From Arthrobacter sp. 260 (GTDB lineage: Bacteria; Actinomycetota; Actinomycetes; Actinomycetales; Micrococcaceae): a stretch of DNA of 64,000 nucleotides. Shown in pieces: positions 25,073 to 34,818 of this stretch (position 1 is its first letter; each line of letters starts with the position of its first letter). The position numbers and the translations under genes are program-made. A model generated the notes under the pieces. It made no database searches. It saw only the letters and a program-made list of their open reading frames with translations, and was not told where the DNA came from. Where the stretch lies: contig NZ_JABFOE010000007.1 of NCBI RefSeq assembly GCF_013116745.1, forward strand, positions 1-64,000, written 5' to 3'.

Positions 25073-28000
25073 GTGAGCACTCTCGCCCTTGAACCACCGG
25101 GTTCAGCCATGCGTTGGCGGAACGGACTCTGGTGGCTCGTCGGCGGTGGGCTTGCGCTGGTCCTGCTGATCGGCGGCTACCTGACGGCGAACAGCGGCAC
25201 CCCAATGGCCCAGAACATTGGCAACCTCAGCCTCCTGGCGTTCAGCCTCGCCGCTGCGATCAGCTGTGCGGCTGGTGCGCGGCGCGATCAGGAATCTGCC
25301 AGGGCCTGGTGGTTGTTGGCTACGGCGATGCTCGTCTGGTTCAGCGGGGTTCTGGCCTGGACCTACTTCGGCATCACCCGCGATCACCTCTACCCTTTCC
25401 CCTCAATTGCCGACCTCGGGTTCGTTGGCTACGCCATCCCGGCTACCGCCGCACTCTTCCTGTTCCCCCGCCCGCCAGCAACCCTCGTGTCGCGCCTCCA
25501 TACACTGCTCGACGGCGGGGTGATCGCCGCGACTGTGCTGTTCATCAGCTGGGCGACGGTTCTTGGACCCGCCTACCGGTCCTCCGACCAGGAGTTCATC
25601 GGGCAGCTCACCGGCACCTCCTATCCGGTGGTCGATGTGATCATCATTTCCCTGGTGCTCGTGCTGGGTATCCGGCGTCCGGTGGGAGACCGGCTGCGCT
25701 GGTTCTGCATGGGAGGCGGGCTGCTTCTGATTGCCATTACTGACAGCGTCTACGTTCGCCTGGTCTTTGAGGGCGCAACGGGGTCCACGGGATCTCCGCT
25801 CGCCATCGGCTGGATGCTCGCCTTTGGACTCATCGCGATCGCCCCGTTTGTGCCACGCTCTCCGAAGGAGGAGGGCGACCGCCACCGATATGCAGTGGGA
25901 CTGGAGCTTCTGCCCTATGCGCCGGTGGTGGTCGCGATCCTGGTATCGGGCTACATCGTGGTTGACGGCACCTACCCGGTCCAGCTGGGGATCGGGTTGG
26001 TGGCGCTGGTGCTGCTGGTGGCCCGCCAGGTACTGATCGTCATCGAGAATGTGACGCTGACCCGTGGGCTGGCGGACCAGGTGGCTGCTCGCACGGCCGA
26101 GCTCGAGGGTCTCGGCGCGATTGTCACCTCGTCCTCCGACGCGATCATCGGCTCCACGTCAGACGGGAAGATTGTCAGCTGGAACCCCGGGGCAGAACGG
26201 ATCTTCGGGTATCCAGCGGCGGACGCGATCGGTCGGGACCAAGGCTTCTTCGTCCCGGCGTCGGCGCGTGAAGCGAACGACGCCGCGCTCGCCCTGGTGG
26301 AATCCACCGGCGAAGGTCATAGTTTCGAAACGGAGCGCGAGCGCAGCGACGGATCAGTGGTGCAGGTCGCGATGACCATGTCCCCGGTGTTCACTGACGG
26401 AGTGATGCGCGGCATCGCCACCATTGCCCAGGACATCAGCGAGCGGCGCGCGGCGGAGACCGAGTTGCGCAACGCCAGGGAAGCGGCCCTGGAAGCGACC
26501 CGGCTGAAATCCGAGTTCCTGGCAACCATGAGTCACGAGATCCGGACCCCCATGAACGGGGTGATCGGGTTGACGGGGCTCCTCCTGGACACACCCCTGG
26601 ATTCGACCCAGCGGCAGTACGCCCAGGGCGTCAAGGGCGCCGGAGAATCACTGCTCCTGCTGATCAATGACATCCTCGACTTCTCGAAGCTCGAAGCTGG
26701 CCGGATCAACCTGGAGATGGAATCCTTCGACCCGCGCAGCCTCATCGATGAGGTGGCCGGCCTCCTCGCGGAGGGTGCTCGGCGGAAGAACCTGGAACTG
26801 ATTGCCTATTGCCTCCCCGAGGTGCCCCAGCAACTGGTCGGTGATGCCGGCCGGATCCGGCAGGTGCTGCTCAATCTGCTGTCGAACGCAGTGAAGTTCA
26901 CAGCGGCCGGTGAGATCGCCATCCGGGTGCATAGCGTGGATGTCGCCGACCCCCAGGGCGACCAGCGGTCGATGATCCGCTTCGAGGTGCAGGACACCGG
27001 CATCGGGGTGGAGGCAACCGATCATGAGCGGTTGTTTGAATCGTTCGCGCAGGCGGATGCGTCAACTACCCGCAGGTACGGCGGAACGGGGTTGGGGCTC
27101 GCCATCTCCCGTCGCCTGACCGAGGCGATGGGCGGGACCATCGGGGTGGCGAGCACCCCGGGGGCCGGCAGCACCTTCTGGTTCACCCTCCCACTCGCCG
27201 GGTCGCAGGGTGTCGCGGCGCCTGAATCCAGTCTTCTCGATGACCTGCGGGTCTTGGTGGTCGATGACAACGCGACCAACCGGCTGGTGCTTGAATCCCA
27301 GTTGGGCTCCTGGCGGATGAACACTGTCGCTGTTGAGACCGGCGATGTCGCGCTGGAGCGGCTCCTGGCCGCAGCCGACGCAGGGGAACCTTTCGACATC
27401 GCTGTCCTCGACATGTGTATGCCGGATATCAATGGGATCGACCTGGCCGAGGCAATCAGCAACCACCCGAACCTGGCAGGCACCCGCCTGATCCTGCTCA
27501 CGTCGATCGGGCGCATCGACCGTGACCGGTTGGCCGCCGCCGGGGTGTCGGAATGGTTGACCAAACCGGTCCGCAGCTCGGCGCTCTACGACCGCCTGAT
27601 GCACCTGATGACTGACACTGACGCCGAACCGGTGCCGGAAACCGTACACTCGCGCACGGTCCAGTTGCAGGATGCCCAGTATGGGCCGAACCCCCGCATC
27701 CTCGTGGTGGAGGACAACGCGGTCAACCAGCTGGTCGCCGAATCGATGCTGCTGAAGCTGGGCTATCGGGTGGACCTGGTCGGGGACGGCGCCGAAGCAG
27801 TCAAGGCCACCTCCCACGAAACGTACGCGGCCGTGCTGATGGACTGCCACATGCCGGTGATGGACGGGTTTGAAGCCACCCGGGCTATCAGGGGTCGCGG
27901 GGGCGCGCATCTGCCGATCATTGCCATGACCGCTGGCGCGCTGAGCGAGGATCGCGAACGCTGCCGCGCCGCCGGGATGGACGATTACCTTGCCAAACCG

Positions 28001-28513
28001 GTTGACCTCACGCAGCTCCAGACCACCCTGCTCCGGTGGGTGGGTACCCCTTCAGCGAGCACACCTGCCGATGTGGTGCCGGCGGAGTCCTCTGCCACTA
28101 CGGCAGTCCCGGCTGTTCCAGCGGCGCCCGCACCCGGGGCCGTCGTCGTACGGCACGCCGAACCCCGGGAGGTCGTGGACCCTGCGCGGCTGGAGTTGCT
28201 CCGCGGGCTGGGTGCCGACGATGGGTGGGGCGTGTTGCCCGCTGCTGTCGCCGCCTTCCTCGGCGCTGTCCCCGGTGATCTTGCGGAGCTTCGCGAGGCA
28301 GTCAAGCGGGGCGCAGGATTGGGCGACGCCGCCCACAAGCTCCGGGGCGCTGCCGCGAATATCGGCGCTGACGGAGTTGCTGCGTTGTGCGCCGAGCTTG
28401 AGGGCGCCTCGCGCACCGACACCGTGGTGCACCCGGAAAGACTGGCGGAGCTGGAAGCGGAACTGGAACTGGTATCCGTCGCGCTCGCCGAATCATTGAT
28501 TGGAGCGCCGTGA
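25073..28513 (+). CDS. membrane hybrid histidine kinase (PAS-HisKA-HATPase-REC-REC-Hpt)
   Basis: The 1146-residue protein has about eight N-terminal membrane helices (to about 330), then a PAS domain ([23 protein letters not shown]). HisKA has its His in [18 protein letters not shown], and HATPase_c has NAVKF, DTGIGV and [10 protein letters not shown]. Two receiver domains carry Asp in [11 protein letters not shown] and [13 protein letters not shown]-terminal Hpt domain has its His in [14 protein letters not shown]. All parts of a multistep phosphorelay are present. The start is GTG 25073 with AAAGG 9 nt upstream. The REC-GGDEF gene overlaps its stop by 4 nt and is the likely output, so the pair should turn a membrane signal into cyclic-di-GMP. 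Confidence 0.95.
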   Translation: MSTLALEPPGSAMRWRNGLWWLVGGGLALVLLIGGYLTANSGTPMAQNIGNLSLLAFSLAAAISCAAGARRDQESARAWWLLATAMLVWFSGVLAWTYFGITRDHLYPFPSIADLGFVGYAIPATAALFLFPRPPATLVSRLHTLLDGGVIAATVLFISWATVLGPAYRSSDQEFIGQLTGTSYPVVDVIIISLVLVLGIRRPVGDRLRWFCMGGGLLLIAITDSVYVRLVFEGATGSTGSPLAIGWMLAFGLIAIAPFVPRSPKEEGDRHRYAVGLELLPYAPVVVAILVSGYIVVDGTYPVQLGIGLVALVLLVARQVLIVIENVTLTRGLADQVAARTAELEGLGAIVTSSSDAIIGSTSDGKIVSWNPGAERIFGYPAADAIGRDQGFFVPASAREANDAALALVESTGEGHSFETERERSDGSVVQVAMTMSPVFTDGVMRGIATIAQDISERRAAETELRNAREAALEATRLKSEFLATMSHEIRTPMNGVIGLTGLLLDTPLDSTQRQYAQGVKGAGESLLLLINDILDFSKLEAGRINLEMESFDPRSLIDEVAGLLAEGARRKNLELIAYCLPEVPQQLVGDAGRIRQVLLNLLSNAVKFTAAGEIAIRVHSVDVADPQGDQRSMIRFEVQDTGIGVEATDHERLFESFAQADASTTRRYGGTGLGLAISRRLTEAMGGTIGVASTPGAGSTFWFTLPLAGSQGVAAPESSLLDDLRVLVVDDNATNRLVLESQLGSWRMNTVAVETGDVALERLLAAADAGEPFDIAVLDMCMPDINGIDLAEAISNHPNLAGTRLILLTSIGRIDRDRLAAAGVSEWLTKPVRSSALYDRLMHLMTDTDAEPVPETVHSRTVQLQDAQYGPNPRILVVEDNAVNQLVAESMLLKLGYRVDLVGDGAEAVKATSHETYAAVLMDCHMPVMDGFEATRAIRGRGGAHLPIIAMTAGALSEDRERCRAAGMDDYLAKPVDLTQLQTTLLRWVGTPSASTPADVVPAESSATTAVPAVPAAPAPGAVVVRHAEPREVVDPARLELLRGLGADDGWGVLPAAVAAFLGAVPGDLAELREAVKRGAGLGDAAHKLRGAAANIGADGVAALCAELEGASRTDTVVHPERLAELEAELELVSVALAESLIGAP

Positions 28514-29427
28514 AGGTCCTGGTAGTGGACGATGACCCAGGTTCGCTGATGGTAGCGAAAGCGGTGGTGGAACAGGCTGGCTACGAGTGTCTGTCGGCGG
28601 CGGACGGCGACGCCGCGTGGGAGCTGTTCCAGCTGCACCAGCCGCAGGTCGTGGTCACCGACTGGGTGATGCCGGGTATGAACGGTCTGGAGCTGTGTGA
28701 GGCGATCCGGAAGGTTGCCGATGACTCCTACACCTATCTGGTCCTGCTGACCTCCTTCGGCTCGCAGGACGATGTGCTCGCCGGGATGGAGGCTGGCGCC
28801 GATGACTACGTCACCAAGCCGTTGGACCCTTTCACCCTGCGTACCCGGCTTCTGGTCGCCCTGCGGGTGACTGCCCTGCATTCACAGTTGGGAAAGTACC
28901 GGCAGGAACTCACCCGGCAGGCGAGAACCGACCCGCTCACCAACGTCGACAACCGGCTGAAACTCACTGAGGACCTGGAGCTGCTGCATGGCCGCAGCCA
29001 GCGCTACGGCAACCGTTACTCGCTGGCCCTCTGCGACGTCGACCACTTCAAAAGTTTCAACGACCTGCAGGGGCATCCGGCGGGCGATGAGGCGTTGAAA
29101 GCGGTGGCCAGAAGCCTCACCCTGCTTTCACGGGATACCGATGGCGTCTACCGCTACGGTGGAGAGGAATTTCTGCTGATCCTGCCGGACCAGGGAGCAG
29201 CCGATGCTGAAGCCGCTGTCGAACGGATCAGGTCAGGCATCGAGGCACTAGCCATCACCCACTATGGCAACCCGCGCCAGGTGCTCACGATCAGTGCTGG
29301 CATCTCGACCTTCACCGCCGACCACCCAGTGAGCAGCGGGCAACTGCTCAAGGAGGCCGACGACGCCCTGTACGCGGCCAAGGCAGCGGGTCGGAACCGG
29401 GTCTCGAGTTTCGTCAGGGCCGGGTAG
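28510..29427 (+). CDS. response regulator with GGDEF output (PleD/WspR-like diguanylate cyclase)
   Basis: The 305-residue protein has a receiver domain (VLVVDDDPGSLMVAKAVVEQ, Asp in VVTDWVMPGMNG, Lys in VTKPLDPF). A short helical linker joins it to a GGDEF domain. The active site reads GGEEF (RYGGEEFLLIL), an active variant, with DVDHFKSFNDLQGHPAGDE upstream. It should make cyclic-di-GMP when phosphorylated. GTG start overlaps the hybrid kinase stop (GTGA), so the two are coupled and the kinase's Hpt domain is the probable phosphodonor. I see no RxxD inhibition site just before GGEEF. Confidence 0.95.
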   Translation: MKVLVVDDDPGSLMVAKAVVEQAGYECLSAADGDAAWELFQLHQPQVVVTDWVMPGMNGLELCEAIRKVADDSYTYLVLLTSFGSQDDVLAGMEAGADDYVTKPLDPFTLRTRLLVALRVTALHSQLGKYRQELTRQARTDPLTNVDNRLKLTEDLELLHGRSQRYGNRYSLALCDVDHFKSFNDLQGHPAGDEALKAVARSLTLLSRDTDGVYRYGGEEFLLILPDQGAADAEAAVERIRSGIEALAITHYGNPRQVLTISAGISTFTADHPVSSGQLLKEADDALYAAKAAGRNRVSSFVRAG

Positions 29428-29448
29428 AAAGAACCGGGCCCTGACGAA
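29410..29448. terminator. hairpin between convergent REC-GGDEF and choline oxidase genes
   Basis: TTCGTCAGGGCC (29410-29421) pairs perfectly with GGCCCTGACGAA (29437-29448). The stop codon of the REC-GGDEF gene lies in the loop. There is no T-run; probably a bidirectional terminator or mRNA-end stabiliser. Confidence 0.6.
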
Positions 29449-29459
29449 CCCCGGAGTGC

Positions 29460-31058
29460 CTAGTCGGCCCGGGCCTGTTTGATCAGGTCGGCGCAGCGCT
29501 CACCGATCATCATGGTGGTGATGTTGGGGTTCACGGTGGTCAGCTCGGGCATGACCGAGGCGTCAGCGACGCGCAGACCCGTCACCCCTTTCACCCGCAG
29601 CTGGGGGTCCAACGGCGACAGGTCGTCGGTGGGCGCTCCCATCCGTACCGTGCCGGCCGGGTGATAGACCGTGTTGTGGGTCCGGCGGATGTAGTCGGAA
29701 ATTTCCTCATCCGTCTGCACGTCCTGGCCGGGATACAGCTCACGACCGGCCCATTCCGCCATGGCTGGCTGGGCGACAATTTCCCGTGCCTTCCTGATTC
29801 CCGTAATCATGACCCGCATGTCATGGGGGTCGGTAAAGTAGCGCGGATCCACCATCGGCTTGTCGCGGTAGTCCCGGCTGCGCAGTCGCACCGTCCCGCG
29901 TGAGCGCGCGTGGGTGACGTTCGGGGTGAGGCAGAACCCGTTGTCGGTGGTGGGGTACCCCTGCCGCAGCGTATGCATGTCGAAGGGCACCGATCCGTAG
30001 TGGAACATCAGGTCCGGCCGGTCCAGGCCCTCCTCGGTGGTGGTGAAAATCCCGATCTCCCACCACTGCGTCGAGGTTTCGGGCATCGGCTGCTTGGCTT
30101 CCCACTGGATGACACCCTCCGGGTGGTCCTGCAGGTGCTCGCCGACGCCCGGGGAGTCCACGCGGACGGCAATGCCGTGTTCGGCCAGCTGGGCGGCCGG
30201 GCCGATCCCGGAGAGCATGAGCAGTTTGGGCGAATCGATCGCGCCAGCTGATAGCACCACTTCCGACCGTGCGGTGAGGGTGTGCGTCCTCCCGAAGGAG
30301 GAATCGACGACGTCGACCCCGGTGCACCGGTTATCGCCGTCGAACCTCAGTTCCCGCGCCCGGAGGCCGGTGAGCAGGGTGAAGTTGGACCGTTCCACGA
30401 TCGGGTGGATGTAGGACACCGACGACGACGCGCGGGTACCGTCCGCTTGCCGGTTGATCTGGAAGAAGCTGGCCCCGTTGATCACGGTGGCCCCGGTGTT
30501 GAAATGGACCCGGGGGATGCCCGCCTGCTCGCACGCGTCCAGCAGTGCCTTGCCGGACGGGTCCGACGCCGGGATGTTCATCAGGTGCACCGGTCCTGAA
30601 TCGCCGTGGTGAGGAGCATCAGGTCCGGCGTCCTCGTTCGTTTCCAGCCGCTGGTACAGTGCGTAGGCGGTGTCGGAGTTCCACCCCTCCGCCCCAAACC
30701 GGGTCTCCCACTCGTCGATGTCCTCCCGTGGCGCCCAGAACGCGATGCAGGAGTTGTGGCTGGAGCAGCCGCCCATCACCTTGGCGCGGGCGTGGCGCAT
30801 GAAGGAGTTCCCGTTCTCCTGCGGTTCGATGGGATAGTCCCAGTCGTAGCCCGATTCAAGGAGTTCCATCCACCGGTCGAGGCGGAGGATCTGATCCACG
30901 CCGCGGTCGTCCGGCCCGGCCTCGACCAGTGCCACCTCCACGGCAGGATCTTCGCTGAGACGTGCCGCGACGGCTGCACCGGCGGAGCCGCCACCCACCA
31001 CGATGTAGTCGAAGTCGGTCTTCTCGAAGTTCTCTGTTGTCTGGTCCGGCACCGTCAC
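29460..31058 (-). CDS. codA: choline oxidase (GMC oxidoreductase)
   Basis: Choline oxidase converts choline to glycine betaine in two steps using FAD and oxygen and releases hydrogen peroxide. The 532-residue protein (530 if GTG 31052 is used) starts with the FAD-binding DYIVVGGGSAGAAVAARLSE motif. From memory it matches the Arthrobacter globiformis enzyme over most of its length, including FMRHARAKVMGGCSSHNSC (the His for covalent FAD and the active-site Ser two residues later). NTVYHPAGTVRMG (catalytic His) and VNPN (catalytic Asn) are also present. This separates it from choline dehydrogenase BetA. GTG 31058 overlaps the upstream stop (GTGA), but GTG 31052 has better spacing to AGGAG. Last gene of the choline operon. 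Confidence 0.92.
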   Translation of the reverse strand: MTVPDQTTENFEKTDFDYIVVGGGSAGAAVAARLSEDPAVEVALVEAGPDDRGVDQILRLDRWMELLESGYDWDYPIEPQENGNSFMRHARAKVMGGCSSHNSCIAFWAPREDIDEWETRFGAEGWNSDTAYALYQRLETNEDAGPDAPHHGDSGPVHLMNIPASDPSGKALLDACEQAGIPRVHFNTGATVINGASFFQINRQADGTRASSSVSYIHPIVERSNFTLLTGLRARELRFDGDNRCTGVDVVDSSFGRTHTLTARSEVVLSAGAIDSPKLLMLSGIGPAAQLAEHGIAVRVDSPGVGEHLQDHPEGVIQWEAKQPMPETSTQWWEIGIFTTTEEGLDRPDLMFHYGSVPFDMHTLRQGYPTTDNGFCLTPNVTHARSRGTVRLRSRDYRDKPMVDPRYFTDPHDMRVMITGIRKAREIVAQPAMAEWAGRELYPGQDVQTDEEISDYIRRTHNTVYHPAGTVRMGAPTDDLSPLDPQLRVKGVTGLRVADASVMPELTTVNPNITTMMIGERCADLIKQARAD

Positions 31059-32542
31059 TGCTCCTCTTTGTGATCCGCAAACCAGCCAGTGACCTGCGGA
31101 TCGATGTTGTGGTAAATGTGCTTGGCTTCCTGGTACTCGGCCAGGCCGGTTGGCCCCAGCTCGCGGCCTACGCCCGACTGGCCGAAACCGCCCCACTCGG
31201 CCTGCGGCAGGTAGGGGTGGAAGTCATTGATCCAGATGGTGCCGTGGCGCAGCCGCCGGGCAACCCGCTGGGACTTCCCGGCGTCCTGGCTCCAGACCGC
31301 ACCGGCGAGACCGTAGTGGGTGTCGTTGCCGATCGCCACCGCCTCGTCCTCCCCGTTGAACGTCTCGACGGTGACCACCGGGCCAAACGCCTCATCAACC
31401 ACCACCGACATGCCGCGTTCTACCTGGTCGAGCACGGTGGGCGTGTAGTAGAAGCCCTTCTCCAGCTCCTTGGTACCCCAGGTCCCGCCGCAGCGCAGCC
31501 TGGCTCCCTCGGCAACGCCCTTCTGAACGTAGGCGGTGACCTTGTCGCGGTGGGCTGCGGAGATGAGAGGCCCGGTTTCGGCGTCCTCGTCGAACGGTCC
31601 ACCCAGCCGGATCAGCTGTGCTCGCCGCACCAGCTCATCGGTGAAGCGTTCGGCGATCGGTTTCTCGACAATCAGTCGCGCACCAGCAGAGCAGACCTGC
31701 CCTGAGTGAACAAACGCTGCATTGAGTGCGTTGTCGACCGCGGCGTCGAAATCGGCGTCCGCGAAGACAATGTTGGGATTCTTCCCTCCCAGCTCCAGCG
31801 CCACCTTCTTGACGGTGGCCGATGCTGCTGCGGCGATCCTCTTACCGGTCTCTAGGCCGCCGGTAAAGGACACCAGGTCGACGTCGACGTGCTCGGACAG
31901 CGGTGCGCCGACGGTCGCCCCGGCGCCGAGCACCAGGTTCGCGACCCCCTTCGGCAACCCCAGCTCATCCAGCACGTCCATCATGAGCATGCAGGTGTGC
32001 GGCGTGAGCTCGCTGGGCTTCAGTACGAAGGTACAGCCGGCCGCCAGAGCGGGTGCGATCTTCCAGGCTGACTGGAGCAGCGGGTAGTTCCAGGGCGAGA
32101 TCAGCGCGCACACGCCGACCGGCTCGTATTCAATCCGGCTGACCACCGAGGCATTGCCGGGGTCGACGAGTCGTCCCTGGTTCTGGCCGGCGAGCTTCCC
32201 GAAGTAGGTGAAGCAGCCGATGATGTCATCCATGTCGATTTCGCTCTCGAGTAGGCGCTTGCCCGTGTCGAGGGTTTCGGCGCGGGCAAACTCGGCCTTG
32301 CGTTCCTGCAGTCGGGCGGCGACCTTCAGCAGGAAGTCGCCGCGTTCAGGGGCGGGCACAGCGGCCCACACGCCCCCGTCGAACGCCCGCCGGGCTGCGG
32401 CGATGGCGGCCACGGCGTCGTCAGCGGTCCCCTCCGAGACCGTTCCCACTGCGGTGCCGTCGGCGGGGCAGCGGATCTCCCGGGTGCCGCCGTCCGAGGC
32501 TGGCACCCAGCTGCCATCAATGAACAGTGTTGCGGTACTCAT
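31055..32542 (-). CDS. betB: betaine-aldehyde dehydrogenase
   Basis: This NAD-dependent enzyme oxidises betaine aldehyde to glycine betaine. The 495-residue protein is an ordinary aldehyde dehydrogenase, with the catalytic Glu in LELGGKNPNIVF near 255, the nucleophilic Cys in GQVCSAGARL near 290 and the C-terminal EYQEAKHIYHNID. Its place between a choline-type BCCT transporter and choline oxidase supports the betaine-aldehyde role. Because choline oxidase can do both steps, this enzyme may pull the intermediate through. The ATG overlaps the transporter stop (ATGA). Confidence 0.92.
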   Translation of the reverse strand: MSTATLFIDGSWVPASDGGTREIRCPADGTAVGTVSEGTADDAVAAIAAARRAFDGGVWAAVPAPERGDFLLKVAARLQERKAEFARAETLDTGKRLLESEIDMDDIIGCFTYFGKLAGQNQGRLVDPGNASVVSRIEYEPVGVCALISPWNYPLLQSAWKIAPALAAGCTFVLKPSELTPHTCMLMMDVLDELGLPKGVANLVLGAGATVGAPLSEHVDVDLVSFTGGLETGKRIAAAASATVKKVALELGGKNPNIVFADADFDAAVDNALNAAFVHSGQVCSAGARLIVEKPIAERFTDELVRRAQLIRLGGPFDEDAETGPLISAAHRDKVTAYVQKGVAEGARLRCGGTWGTKELEKGFYYTPTVLDQVERGMSVVVDEAFGPVVTVETFNGEDEAVAIGNDTHYGLAGAVWSQDAGKSQRVARRLRHGTIWINDFHPYLPQAEWGGFGQSGVGRELGPTGLAEYQEAKHIYHNIDPQVTGWFADHKEEQ

Positions 32543-34680
32543 GAGCGCTCCTCAGGGTTGGTGAAGTCGGCTTCCCAGTTGTCGGAGGCCAGATGGTCGT
32601 CGGTGATCGCCGTCGTGCCCGGTGTTGCACGGTTGCTGTGCAGGAATTCGAGGTGTGTCTCGTAGTGGTCCAGCACGTCGGTGATGACCTGTTCCTTGGT
32701 GTAGCCGAGCAGGTCGTAGCCGTTGCTGCCTTCGAGGGAGAAGACCTCCATCCGGTAGTACTTGTCGGTGGTGGGGGCACTCTTCACTGCGTACGACGGC
32801 GTGTCGTACTGCACGGGGTACACCTGGTACTTGAACGAACGTTCGCTGCCCAGGTTGACCGTCAGGTCCACGTGGCCAACCCCACCCGGGCCGGCGCTGC
32901 CGGAGGTAATTGTCACGTCGGCTCCCTGGGCGGCGAGTTCGTCGTGGACTTCCTGGAGTGCGGGCCGGGCGACCTCGTCGATGAACCGCTGGGCCTGTTT
33001 ACGGCCAGGGTAGGTCAGGACATGGGTGAGCCGCTGGCGCCAGGTGCGGCCGCCGCGGGCCTCGGAACCGGACCGGCTGGAGATGATCCCGGGCAGCGAG
33101 GAGCGGTAGCTGTCCATCCGGGAGCTTTCCACCCGCAACGCCTTGTACAGCCCGTACATGATGAACAGCAGCAGGATCGAGAGCGGCAGGCCCATCACTA
33201 CTGTGGCGTTCTGGAGCGTGAGCACCCCGCCGACCGACAGCATCGCCAGGGTCAGGGCGCCGGTCACGAGCGCCCAGAACACCCGGAGCCACTTGGGGCC
33301 ATCGGAGTTGGCGTCCTTGAGGTGGGAGGTGAAGTTGGCCATCACGAGCGCGCCTGAGTCGGCGCTGGTGACGTAGAAGAGCAGCCCGGTGAAAGTGGCG
33401 ATCGCAATGATCAGCGGGGCCAGTGGATACTGCTCCAGGAGCCCATAGAAGGCCCGCTCCGGGTTGTTCATCCCTACCTCACCGAACTCGGCGTTGCCGC
33501 CCATCACAATGTCGAGGGCGCTGTTACCGAAGATCGAGATCCACAGGAGGATGAAGGTAAACGGCACGATCATGACGCCCAGGACGAACTGCCTGATGGT
33601 GCGGCCGCGGGAGATGCGTGCCAGGAAGAGCCCGACGAAGGGGGCCCAGGCGATCCACCAGGCCCAGAAGAACAGCGTCCACCCGCTCAACCAGGCATCG
33701 GGCCGGTCATAGGCGAAGGTGTCCATGGTCATGCCGGGGAACTGGCTGAGCACGTCACCGGTGTTCTGGATGATCCCGTCGAGCAGGAAGCTGGTCTTGC
33801 CAGCGATCAGGATGAACAGCATGAGAGCAGCGGCCAGCAGGACGTTCAGCTCGGACAGGCGTCTGATCCCTTTTTCAACACCCGACACGGTCGAGACGAC
33901 TGCCATCAGAACGGCGACGGTGATCAGGCCGATCTGGACCGCGAGGTTTTCCGGCAGGCCGAACATGAGGGTGAGCCCGTAGTTGAGCTGGACGACGCCG
34001 ATGCCCAGCGAGGTGGCAATGCCGAAGATGGTGCCCAGCAGGGCGGCGATATCCACCGTGTGTCCGATAGGGCCCTCGACCTTCTTGCCGAAGATGGGGT
34101 ACAGCGCGGATCGGATACTCAGGGGCAGGTTGTGGCGGTAGGCGAAGAAACCGAGGGCCAGACCCATCAGGGCGTATAGGGCCCAGCCGGTGATTCCGTA
34201 GTGGAAGAGGGTCCAGACCATCGCCTGGCGGGCGGCCTCGACTGTCTCGCCGGCGCCCTGGGGAGGTGCAAGGTACTGGGTGATGGGCTCAGCCACCGAG
34301 AAGAACATCAGGTCGATGCCGATGCCAGCGGCAAACAGCATCGATGCCCAGGTGAACATGCTGAACTGGGGCTTGGAGTGGTCGGGTCCGAGCCGGACCT
34401 TCCCTACCCGGGAGAGCGCCGCGACCAGGACAAAAACGACCACCAGGGTGACGATCAGAAAGTAGTACCAGCCCATATTGACTGAGACCCAGGTGACCAG
34501 GGTGCCGATGACGGCTTCAGCATTGGCCGGGGCGATGATGGCCCAGAAAGTGATTGCCAGAATGCCAACGGCCGAGCCGATAAAGACCGTCTTGTTTACA
34601 GTGGTTCGTTGCACTGGGTTGGGTTCTGAACTCGGCTCGCCGGGGGAGTCCGGCCGATTCTTGATCGTTTGACTCATCAT
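32539..34680 (-). CDS. betT: BCCT-family choline/betaine transporter (BetT-like)
   Basis: This secondary transporter should import choline or betaine. The 713-residue protein has twelve membrane helices with the family's Trp-rich signature segment (FFWAWWIAWAPFVGLFLARIS). VDIAALLGTIFGIATSLGIGVVQLNYGL is strongly BetT-like. A C-terminal cytoplasmic domain of about 200 residues (from about 510) is as in BetT, where it takes part in osmotic activation. Start ATG 34680 or 34677 (two ATGs in a row after GTGAGGCGA). It is first in the choline operon and divergent from an aldo-keto reductase. No BetI-like regulator gene is present nearby. Confidence 0.92.
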   Translation of the reverse strand: MMSQTIKNRPDSPGEPSSEPNPVQRTTVNKTVFIGSAVGILAITFWAIIAPANAEAVIGTLVTWVSVNMGWYYFLIVTLVVVFVLVAALSRVGKVRLGPDHSKPQFSMFTWASMLFAAGIGIDLMFFSVAEPITQYLAPPQGAGETVEAARQAMVWTLFHYGITGWALYALMGLALGFFAYRHNLPLSIRSALYPIFGKKVEGPIGHTVDIAALLGTIFGIATSLGIGVVQLNYGLTLMFGLPENLAVQIGLITVAVLMAVVSTVSGVEKGIRRLSELNVLLAAALMLFILIAGKTSFLLDGIIQNTGDVLSQFPGMTMDTFAYDRPDAWLSGWTLFFWAWWIAWAPFVGLFLARISRGRTIRQFVLGVMIVPFTFILLWISIFGNSALDIVMGGNAEFGEVGMNNPERAFYGLLEQYPLAPLIIAIATFTGLLFYVTSADSGALVMANFTSHLKDANSDGPKWLRVFWALVTGALTLAMLSVGGVLTLQNATVVMGLPLSILLLFIMYGLYKALRVESSRMDSYRSSLPGIISSRSGSEARGGRTWRQRLTHVLTYPGRKQAQRFIDEVARPALQEVHDELAAQGADVTITSGSAGPGGVGHVDLTVNLGSERSFKYQVYPVQYDTPSYAVKSAPTTDKYYRMEVFSLEGSNGYDLLGYTKEQVITDVLDHYETHLEFLHSNRATPGTTAITDDHLASDNWEADFTNPEERS

Positions 34681-34806
34681 TCGCCTCACAGTTGTTTGTT
34701 GCCACGCCTGAGCTGCTGCACCCCACAAATTAAGTGGGCGGTTATAGGTATGACGGGCGACTCAACGCTATCAAGTGGGTTCCTGCGCCCCAAGCGAGGT
34801 CCTGAC

Positions 34807-34812
34807 TAGGCT
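34807..34812 (+). promoter_or_regulatory. -10 box upstream of the aldo-keto reductase gene
   Basis: TAGGCT lies 6 nt before GTG 34819, the leaderless spacing seen repeatedly in this window. It would also serve the ATG at 34876 as an ordinary promoter. Confidence 0.45.
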
Positions 34813-34818
34813 GCGATT

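Noticed and set aside
29460-31058. Naming the GMC enzyme choline dehydrogenase (betA)
   Set aside because: Sequence segments around the FAD-linking His and the catalytic His match Arthrobacter choline oxidase, not BetA.
34770-34790. ACTCAA/TCAAG words upstream of the BCCT gene resembling a HAIR element
   Set aside because: Orientation and spacing do not give TTGAGT-N7-ACTCAA.
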